Shown here in pieces: positions 58,131 to 64,000 of a stretch of DNA of 64,000 nucleotides (positions are counted from its first letter, which is position 1; each line of letters begins with the position of its first letter). A program made the translations under genes and the position numbers. Source of the DNA: CAVRQM01 sp965246915. GTDB taxonomy: Bacteria; Pseudomonadota; Alphaproteobacteria; Acetobacterales; Acetobacteraceae. Under the pieces are notes generated by a model, which was given only the letters and a program-made list of their open reading frames with translations, searched no databases and was not told the origin of the DNA. The stretch covers positions 62,001 through 126,000 of the forward strand of contig CBDFGB010000011.1 of NCBI GenBank assembly GCA_965246915.1, written 5' to 3'.

Positions 58131-59332
58131 CGGGTCACCAGCGCTGTGCGGCGTTCGTACCAGCCCATCAGCGCGCTGATCGACAGGCTGATGGTCAGAT
58201 AGACGCCCATGATGATCGCGATGCCCTCGATCGCCTGACCGGTCTGGTTCAGCGTCGTGTTGGCGATCGAGACGATGTCCTGAAAGCCGATGGCCACCGC
58301 GAGCGAGCTGTTCTTTGTCAGGTTGAGGTATTCGCTGGTCAGCGGCGGGATGATGACTCGCATCGCCTGCGGCAGGACGATCAGCCGCAGCACCTTCCCG
58401 CGATGCAATCCGACGGCGCCGGCCGCCTCCCATTGGCCCTTCGGGACGGCGAGGATCCCGGAACGGACGACCTCGGCGATATAGGCGGCGGTGTAGACCA
58501 CCAGTCCGATGAGCAACGCCCCGAAGGCCGGGCTGATGAGCAGGCCGCCCTGAAAATTGAACCCCTTCAGCACCGGCGCGTCGACCTGCCAGGGGGCGCC
58601 GAGCGCCAGCCAGGCCAGCAGCGGCAGGCCGATCATCAGGCTCGCGGCCACCGGTGCGACGGGCGGGCGGCGACCGGTCGCCTCCTGCCGTCGCGTGGCG
58701 CGCCGGCTCCAGAGCACCGACAGCGCAACCGCCACGGCAAAGGCCAGAAGCATCATGCCGTAGGCCGGATCCCAGGCGAGCACCGGCAGGCGGATGCCGC
58801 GATTGGACAACGAGGCGGTGCCGATCGTGATCGCCTGTTTCGGTCCTGGCAGACCCTGCAGCAGTGCGAACCAGAACAGCAGTTGCAGCAGCACCGGAAT
58901 GTCGCGGAATATTTCGATATAGGCCGCCGCCAGTCGCGAGAGCAGCCAGTTGGCCGACAGCCGGGCGATGCCGATCAATGTGCCGAGAACGGTCGCGAGG
59001 ATGATCCCGACGATGGAGACGCGCAGGGTGTTGAGCAATCCCTCGATCAGCGCGAGGCCAAACGTGCTGACCGCCGGATCGTAGGGGATCATCGCCTCGC
59101 CGATCGGGATTCCCGCCGCGCGTCCGAGGAAGCCGAAGCCGGTGGCGATGTTGCGCGCGGCGAGGTTGCGGTTGGTATTGCCGATCAGCAGCGCGAGGAG
59201 GCCCACGACCAGCGCCAGCACCACGACCTGCCAGACCGCGTTGCGCAAGCGCGGGTCGGACCACGATAGCCGCACCCGTCGTTTCGGCGCGGCGCGGGAC
59301 CTGTGCAGGCGGGGATCGGCGGTGGCGGACAT
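58127..59332 (-). CDS. aapQ: Amino-acid ABC transporter permease (AapQ/BztB type)
   Basis: A 401-residue permease. The HisM-type transport domain is split by a long insert: first helices 20-155 with GLLNTLRVSIVGIILATVLG, then the EIFRDIPVLLQLLFWFALLQ block near 150, an insert of about 100 residues, and the YIAEVVRSGILAVPKGQWEAA coupling loop near 295. This layout is that of AapQ/BztB. With AapM and AapP it forms an amino-acid importer. No AapJ-type binding protein gene is found upstream (next is a Hint-domain gene), which is unusual. Confidence 0.93.
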   Translation of the reverse strand: MSATADPRLHRSRAAPKRRVRLSWSDPRLRNAVWQVVVLALVVGLLALLIGNTNRNLAARNIATGFGFLGRAAGIPIGEAMIPYDPAVSTFGLALIEGLLNTLRVSIVGIILATVLGTLIGIARLSANWLLSRLAAAYIEIFRDIPVLLQLLFWFALLQGLPGPKQAITIGTASLSNRGIRLPVLAWDPAYGMMLLAFAVAVALSVLWSRRATRRQEATGRRPPVAPVAASLMIGLPLLAWLALGAPWQVDAPVLKGFNFQGGLLISPAFGALLIGLVVYTAAYIAEVVRSGILAVPKGQWEAAGAVGLHRGKVLRLIVLPQAMRVIIPPLTSEYLNLTKNSSLAVAIGFQDIVSIANTTLNQTGQAIEGIAIIMGVYLTISLSISALMGWYERRTALVTR

Positions 59333-59416
59333 GGGCCTCGATGACGCAAGAGTTGCGCCAGTCGCAACCCAGGCATCACCTTGCCGGATAATCGGCCGAA
59401 TGCAATCGGCGCCGCG

Positions 59417-60958
59417 TCAGCCGGCCAGGGCTTCCCGCGTGGCCGTCAGCTCCGGCGCGCGCCAGATCGGAAGGCCGCAGCCGACGGAAATCTCCAGCTC
59501 GCACGGCCCGGCCACGATCATTCCCGCATCGCCGTCCGTCCAACGCCAGGCGCCGTCGCCGTGGCGCTCGACAGCGTGCCACCCATCGGTGAGGGTGGCG
59601 TCGTCGAGCGCCACCCCGTGTCGCGCGCCGTCGCGGATCACCGCCAGCCCGTCGACCCACAGGCCGAGACGCCGCGTGTCGACGGAGTCGGGCAGCACGT
59701 CGGCGGCGCGGCCCGCGTCGGAGACCAGCCGGACCGCGGCCACTCCGTCCGGGATCGCGAAAGCCCAGATGCCGGCGCCGCGGCGGACCGAGGACACGCG
59801 CCGGCCCGCGGCCATCACGAGCGGGATCGCCTGATCGTCACGGCGCCAGCCGAGCTCCAACGCCCGTTGTAGGAGCCGCGCCCGAGTCGAGGCCAGCGCC
59901 GGGTCGTCCTGCACCAGGGGCACGCAGGTCTGCGACCAGTGCCGCGGGGAGAAATCCGGATGCAGCGCCACGACATCGCCGAACGCCGCGCGGTTGCCGG
60001 TGTCCAGGTAGCTCTCGCTCGGCACGCCCTCGCTCAACACGATGTCATGCCCGTCGAGCTCGACATGGAAATACTCGCCCTGGCTCGTCGCGGGCTCGCG
60101 CAGGATCGTCGCTCCGTTCAACAAGCGCTCGGCCTGCATCAGCCAGCCTTCGAGCAGCAGCGAGTGGCCGGGCGAGACGATCAGGTCGCGATGCGGCAGG
60201 CCGTCGCCCAGCGCGCCCGCACGGATCCGGATGGGCCGCACCTCGTCCGGCCGGGGGTGGCTGCCCGCGTCGAACGCGGTGCTGCCGATCCAGGTGACCG
60301 GTTTGAGCACGGCACCCTTGCCGCTCAGCGTGACCACGAGATCGCCGACCGAGAGGCTCTCGACTGGCATTTCGCCGCGCAGCGTCAGGAGTCGCGTGCC
60401 CTTGGTGAAACAGGCGACGGGAGGTGCCTGGATCGTGTCGCCGACCCAGATCTGTGTGTCGATCGGTTCCAGCGGGCGATTGACCGGGTCGACCGCCAGC
60501 GCGAAGTTCAGCGTGTAGGTGACGCCGACCGTGAGGTTCAGCCGCTGCGCGAGGCCGTCATAGGCGTTCGTGGCACCGTCCACCCAGAAATACGTGCCGC
60601 CGTGCGGGATCGCGACCTCGTCGATGCTGTCCGTCGCGGTTCCGAGCGAACCGGCGAACGCGATCCCCGCGCCGCCGATCTGCGTCCAGCCGACAGGTAT
60701 CGTCACGTTCGCGGCCTGCCCGCCCGCCTCGAATCCACCATTGGCCACGAGATTGGTCTTGGTCGCGTCGCCCTGCGCCACCACCGAGACGTCGTCGAGC
60801 CAGGTGAATCCAGGATCGTTGCGGAACAGGAAGTTGATGTATTCCTGCGACGACGTCGCCGTGAAGCTGTAGCTGTAGGACTGGTATGTCTTGTCCCGGA
60901 CCGGCGTGACGCCGCCCGTCGGCTCGGTGTTGATGGTGCCGATCTCGCTATTGGCCAT
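59417..60958 (-). CDS. Hint-domain (Hint_2) containing protein
   Basis: A 513-residue protein in three parts. Residues 1-175 are a beta-rich domain with carbohydrate-binding-like character (YINFLFRNDPGFTWLDDVSV, LVANGGFEAGG, NAYDGLAQRLNLTVG). Residues 180-335 form a Hint_2 domain: the nucleophile in VACFTKGTRLLTLRG, PVESLSVGDLVVT, KPVTWIGS, RPIRIRAGALGDGLPHRDL, the His in VSPGHSLLLEG, and SESYLDTGNRAAF. The remaining 170 residues are an unknown C-terminal domain with many tryptophans. Hint_2 domains are related to inteins and hedgehog autoprocessing domains. Proteins of this kind are frequent in Acetobacteraceae, and function in them is unknown. ATG 60958 follows AGGAC. Confidence 0.85.
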   Translation of the reverse strand: MANSEIGTINTEPTGGVTPVRDKTYQSYSYSFTATSSQEYINFLFRNDPGFTWLDDVSVVAQGDATKTNLVANGGFEAGGQAANVTIPVGWTQIGGAGIAFAGSLGTATDSIDEVAIPHGGTYFWVDGATNAYDGLAQRLNLTVGVTYTLNFALAVDPVNRPLEPIDTQIWVGDTIQAPPVACFTKGTRLLTLRGEMPVESLSVGDLVVTLSGKGAVLKPVTWIGSTAFDAGSHPRPDEVRPIRIRAGALGDGLPHRDLIVSPGHSLLLEGWLMQAERLLNGATILREPATSQGEYFHVELDGHDIVLSEGVPSESYLDTGNRAAFGDVVALHPDFSPRHWSQTCVPLVQDDPALASTRARLLQRALELGWRRDDQAIPLVMAAGRRVSSVRRGAGIWAFAIPDGVAAVRLVSDAGRAADVLPDSVDTRRLGLWVDGLAVIRDGARHGVALDDATLTDGWHAVERHGDGAWRWTDGDAGMIVAGPCELEISVGCGLPIWRAPELTATREALAG

Positions 60959-61078
60959 GTCCTGGCTTCCATCCTTTTGGTGGTTTCGCGTGCCCGTCGG
61001 CATCCGGCGCCACCGACATCATTACCTCTCCGGCCATATCCTTGGCAAGCGCAAACACCACGACCGCGCACGTGGCGA

Positions 61079-61159
61079 TGCCCGCCGGGGGACTCGAACC
61101 CCCACTCCCGAAGGCTACGGATTTTAAGTCCGCCGCGTCTACCGTTCCGCCAGGCGGGC
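61079..61159 (-). tRNA. tRNA-Leu (anticodon TAA)
   Basis: On the minus strand, a 7-bp acceptor stem GCCCGCC/GGCGGGC with discriminator A, a D arm (GCG...CGC with GGTAGA), an anticodon stem GCGGA/TCCGT around CTTAAAA with anticodon TAA, a long variable arm (with CCTTCGGG) and a T arm GGGGG-TTCGAGT-CCCCC. The CCA end is not encoded. The long variable arm and TAA anticodon identify a leucine tRNA. Confidence 0.92.
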
Positions 61160-61178
61160 GCGGCGCCAAAGTGCCGTC

Positions 61179-62093
61179 TCAGCCGGCGTCGCGCAACGCG
61201 CGGGCGATGTCCAGACCCCGGCGCAACAGCGTCTCGCTGGCTTCCGGCGTGCGGAACGCGCTGTGCGCCGACAGCGTCACGTTCGGCACGGCGATCAGCG
61301 CGTGCTCGGCGGGCAGCGGCTCCTCGTGGAACACATCCAGCGCGGCGTGGCCGATCCGGCCGGATGCCAGCGCCGCGAGCATCGCCGCCTCGTCCACCAG
61401 CGCGCCGCGCGCGGTGTTGACCAGGATCGCGCCGGGACGCATCCGGGCGAGCCGATCGGCCGAGAGGAAGCCGCGGGTCTCGTCGGTCAGCAGCAGATGC
61501 AGGCTGACGACGTGGCTTTCCGCCAGGAGCGTGTCGAGATCGACGAAGGTCACGCCCGGCGTCGGGCGCGGCGTGCGGTTCCAGGCCAGCACCCGCATGC
61601 CGCCGCCCGCCGCGATGCGGGCGACCTCCGTGCCGATGCCGCCGACGCCGATCAGGCCGAGCGTCTTGCCGGTCAGCTGCATCCCCTCGGTGCGCGGCCA
61701 CCGCCCGGCGCGGACCTCGCGGTGCATTTCGCCGATCCCGCGCGCCGCCGCCCACATCAGGGCGATCGCGTGTTCGGCCACGGCGATGTCGCCGTAGCCC
61801 TTGATGGTGTGGACGGTCACGCCGAGTTCGGCCAGCGCCTCGGGGTTCATGTAGCTGCGCGCCCCGGTGCCGAGGAAGATCACGTGGCGCAAATCCGGGC
61901 AGGCCGCGATCGCCTCGGTCGGCAGGTTGCTGTGGTCGTCGAGCACGGCGGTGTAGCCGGCCAGCAGGCGCGCGATGTCGTCCGGCGCGATATCGTCCTG
62001 CAGATGAAGGTCGACCGGCGGATCGTCGGGACGGACGACCCGGCGAAAGATCGCCTCCATCTCGGGGTTCGCATCAATGAACAATCCGCGCAT
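61179..62093 (-). CDS. D-2-hydroxyacid dehydrogenase family protein
   Basis: A 304-residue NAD(P)-dependent D-isomer-specific 2-hydroxyacid dehydrogenase. The Rossmann motif is GVGGIG (about residues 148-153), catalytic Arg in NTARGALVDE (about 228), Glu in VFHEEPLP (about 258) and His in LSAHSAFRT (about 278). Length is normal. It may act on a hydroxypyruvate, glyoxylate or similar keto acid. It is distinct in sequence from the enzyme at 7488-8510 and lies apart from the sugar genes, just downstream of tRNA-Leu on the same strand. Confidence 0.9.
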   Translation of the reverse strand: MRGLFIDANPEMEAIFRRVVRPDDPPVDLHLQDDIAPDDIARLLAGYTAVLDDHSNLPTEAIAACPDLRHVIFLGTGARSYMNPEALAELGVTVHTIKGYGDIAVAEHAIALMWAAARGIGEMHREVRAGRWPRTEGMQLTGKTLGLIGVGGIGTEVARIAAGGGMRVLAWNRTPRPTPGVTFVDLDTLLAESHVVSLHLLLTDETRGFLSADRLARMRPGAILVNTARGALVDEAAMLAALASGRIGHAALDVFHEEPLPAEHALIAVPNVTLSAHSAFRTPEASETLLRRGLDIARALRDAG

Positions 62094-62215
62094 GCCGGGC
62101 TCCTGATGGTGAGGACCCCGCTTATAGCGCCCGGTGAAAACGGCGCTGCCTCAGGCTCGCGCGGCAACGGCGATCCGGCCCGGCGGCAAGCCGCCAAACG
62201 GTCGAGGTGTGTTCG

Positions 62216-62923
62216 TTATCGAATCAAAACAATATGGTCGCGCGTCTCCCGCCGGCGGTCACGCGGCTTTTGTGAATGCGCCCGGCGGAGCGTGGCCGAC
62301 GCCTTCGCCCGGCTCTTTCCCGAGGCACGCCCCCATCCCATCCCCGCCACCGGCGGGGACGACATGGCGGAGGGTGCCGACGCCGCCATCGCCGGCTCGT
62401 GCCGGGCGACGTCGGCAGGTTTTGGATCGCGCGGCGGAAACAGCGACGGCGGCAGGTCCGGGGTTGGGGCGATGCCCATCATCCGGCAGAGCGGCCGGAG
62501 GATCCGCCCGCCCTGCGGCGAGGCCGCCAGCAGTGCCGCCATCTCCGCATCCTCGGTCAGCAGATAGCGAAGCTGCGATCCCCGGCCGGCGGCGTGGTAG
62601 CCGAGCCAGTCGACCACCCAGGCAAACCGGCCCGGCAGCCTGGATTTTCGCGGCCCCTGCTGGCCCGCCGGTCTGGAGTGAGCCGGCCGGGGCGGTCGGG
62701 TGCGGAGCGGGCCGTCGGCGAGCCGTGCGGCCAGGGCGGTGAAGCGGCGGATCACGCTGCCGAGATAGGCCGAGAACAGCAGCGTCACCGGGATCAGCGC
62801 CCAATTCCGCCCGGCATGCAGGGCAGCGATGTCGCGCAGCCCGCCCAGCACGGTGGCCAGACGCTCCGACAGATTGGTCGGTTCGGGCACCGGGCGGGGG
62901 ACGTAGTTGAAATACATATTCAC
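62216..62923 (-). CDS. Hypothetical membrane-associated protein
   Basis: A 235-residue protein with no recognised family. Residues 20-60 contain a hydrophobic stretch (ALIPVTLLFSAYLGSVI) that could be one membrane span; the rest is rich in arginine and proline and looks disordered in the second half (about 150-235). The middle block GRFAWVVDWLGYHAAGRGSQLR, followed by YLLTEDAEMAALLAAS, is more ordered. Similar proteins are probably limited to relatives of this organism. Codon usage fits the neighbours, so it is likely real. Confidence 0.6.
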   Translation of the reverse strand: MNMYFNYVPRPVPEPTNLSERLATVLGGLRDIAALHAGRNWALIPVTLLFSAYLGSVIRRFTALAARLADGPLRTRPPRPAHSRPAGQQGPRKSRLPGRFAWVVDWLGYHAAGRGSQLRYLLTEDAEMAALLAASPQGGRILRPLCRMMGIAPTPDLPPSLFPPRDPKPADVARHEPAMAASAPSAMSSPPVAGMGWGRASGKSRAKASATLRRAHSQKPRDRRRETRDHIVLIR

Positions 62924-62955
62924 GATCGGCTACATAACGCAATTCGCAAAAGATG

Positions 62956-63864
62956 TCAATCGCGAGGTTGCCGCCACAGGAATGTCAGCTCGTGCTTGTT
63001 GTGGAACAGATGCACGACCTGTCCGCCCGGAATGGCCGTGAACGCTTCGGCCGCCGCGTGGTCCGTCGCCCCCTGGAATTTCAGCGTGCAGACCACCCGC
63101 CTCGCCGCGCCCGCCTCGATCCAGGCGCGCGCCATGGTCAGCAACCGGTCCGGATAGGCGATCACGTCGCTGACCAGCCAGTCGACGTTCGTCGGGGCAA
63201 GCCCGAAAGCGCTCTCGATCCGTTCGGTCACCCCCGGCATCGCGGACACCCGCGCGTCGAGCGGCGCGCGGTCGACCGCGACGACGCGCGCGCCGAGCGA
63301 CGCCAGCGCCCAGGTCCAGCCGCCCGGCGACGCCCCCAGATCGACGCATGTCTCACCTGGCGCAGGGTGCTCGCCGAGCCGGGTCAGCGCCTCCCACAGC
63401 TTCAGGTAGGCGCGGCTGGGCGGGCCGATATGGTCCTCGACGAAGCGGGCCTCGCCGTTCGGGAACGGGCTGGACTTGATGGGGCTGAACAGCAGCCGGT
63501 CGGGCGCCAGCAGCGTCCAGGCGCCCAGATGCGACGAGGGCGCGGCGGCCGGAAACACCAGCGGACGCGCGGCGACCGGCGGCAGGCGGGCGGCGATGAG
63601 CGCCATGCGACGGTGATGCACGACCGGCAAGGCGGCCCAATTGCGCTGCATGCCGCGCAGCGCGGCGACCGCGTCGCCGACCGAGGCGATCGCCTGCTCC
63701 CGCACGTCGAGCCAGGTGTCCAGCGCCCAGGCGGCCGCGATGGGCGGATCGGGCGACAAGGCGAGGCGCCCGTGCCACGCCGAGACCGTCGCGCCTTTTC
63801 GCGCCAGTTCCTCGGCGAGCGGCGCGTCGAACCCCTCGGCGGCGAGATAGGCGCCGCGGATCAC
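62956..63864 (-). CDS. RlmM-like SAM-dependent rRNA methyltransferase
   Basis: A 302-residue FtsJ-type methyltransferase. The SAM site is CVDLGASPGGWTWALASLG (about residues 189-207), followed by VVAVDRAPLD. An N-terminal domain of about 110 residues precedes it (with DTWLDVREQAIASVG). These features resemble RlmM, which 2-prime-O-methylates C2498 in 23S rRNA. Substrate position is inferred from family. The GTG start overlaps the stop of the DUF423 gene by four bases. Confidence 0.82.
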   Translation of the reverse strand: MIRGAYLAAEGFDAPLAEELARKGATVSAWHGRLALSPDPPIAAAWALDTWLDVREQAIASVGDAVAALRGMQRNWAALPVVHHRRMALIAARLPPVAARPLVFPAAAPSSHLGAWTLLAPDRLLFSPIKSSPFPNGEARFVEDHIGPPSRAYLKLWEALTRLGEHPAPGETCVDLGASPGGWTWALASLGARVVAVDRAPLDARVSAMPGVTERIESAFGLAPTNVDWLVSDVIAYPDRLLTMARAWIEAGAARRVVCTLKFQGATDHAAAEAFTAIPGGQVVHLFHNKHELTFLWRQPRD

Positions 63865-64000
63865 CCCCGCGATAGGGCGGAGGCCGCGAGCAGCAGCCAG
63901 CCGCCGATCAGCAGCAGGCCGCCGGCCGGCGCGACACCCGGCAGCCGCGTACCGGCCAGGGCGAGCATGTAGACCGCGCCGCAGAACAGCACCGTGCCGA
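63861..64000 (-). CDS. DUF423 family membrane protein, C-terminal part (cut by window end)
   Basis: The last 45 codons of a minus-strand gene that continues beyond the window. The translation contains TVLFCGAVYMLALAGTRLPG, then an APAGGLLLIGGWLLLA membrane segment, which matches the end of the DUF423/YgdD family of small four-helix inner-membrane proteins. It overlaps the methyltransferase GTG by four bases. Function of the family is unknown. Confidence 0.75.
   Translation of the reverse strand, partial: GTVLFCGAVYMLALAGTRLPGVAPAGGLLLIGGWLLLAASALSRG

Noticed and set aside
58131..59264. Extension of the AapM frame into the AapQ gene
   Set aside because: The extra part is a shadow of AapQ; the ATG at 58130 overlaps the AapQ stop as expected.
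1..64000. CRISPR arrays, insertion sequences, integrases, prophage genes
   Set aside because: No regular spaced repeats, transposase or recombinase motifs, or phage structural proteins were seen on either strand.

Overview
The window is a GC-rich chromosomal segment. Gene content and protein style point to an alphaproteobacterium, probably Rhodospirillales/Acetobacteraceae: an AapQMP/BztBCD-type amino-acid importer, a Hint-domain surface-type protein, a lone tRNA-Leu(TAA) without an encoded CCA, and many stop/start overlaps of ATGA or GTGA. The taxonomic call is an inference from family content, not a database result. No CRISPR array, insertion sequence, integrase or phage structural gene was seen.

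Region 1 (1-860) holds a Bax-inhibitor-1 family membrane protein with a clear terminator. Region 2 (984-34865) is a dense sugar uptake and catabolism island with five separate ABC sugar importers: four of the ribose/xylose type (RbsABC-like) and one of the maltose type (MalEFG-like, without its own ATPase). Between them lie a D-apionate-lactonase-like protein, a D-2-hydroxyacid dehydrogenase, a HpcH/HpaI aldolase, a small ABM-type monooxygenase, a TIM-barrel sugar isomerase, the remains of a Gfo/Idh/MocA dehydrogenase, a mannitol-dehydrogenase family enzyme, an aldose 1-epimerase, an SMP-30 lactonase, an enolase-superfamily sugar acid dehydratase and an SDR dehydrogenase. Two FadR-type and one RpiR-type regulators sit among them. 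Together these read as uptake of plant-derived sugars followed by oxidation, lactone opening, dehydration and aldol cleavage without phosphorylation. One importer has its ATPase and permease fused in a single 809-residue chain. Two divergent intergenic regions carry inverted repeats that are good operator candidates.

Region 3 (34929-37662) has an AMP-forming acyl-CoA ligase and a luciferase-like flavin monooxygenase. Region 4 (37787-44797) is the most unusual part. Nine small co-directional genes have no family I recognise: tandem beta-repeat, Ig-like, amphipathic-helix and cysteine-tailed proteins, two of which are paralogues. They are followed by an opposite-strand GH13 amylase-like gene and a coupled pair resembling a short PhaE and a class III PHA synthase PhaC. 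It is the best candidate here for an undescribed system, possibly a coated polyester granule, but that function is speculation. Region 5 (45132-48715) pairs a multi-pass membrane patatin-like phospholipase with a novel lipoprotein.

Region 6 (48742-64000, all minus strand) is largely core genome: mlaF-mlaE-alr-dnaB, cyclopropane fatty acid synthase, the rpsF-rpsR-rplI ribosomal operon, a small secreted proline-rich protein, an amino-acid ABC transporter without its binding protein, the Hint-domain protein, tRNA-Leu(TAA), a 2-hydroxyacid dehydrogenase, a hypothetical protein, an RlmM-like rRNA methyltransferase, and the end of a DUF423 gene cut by the window edge.
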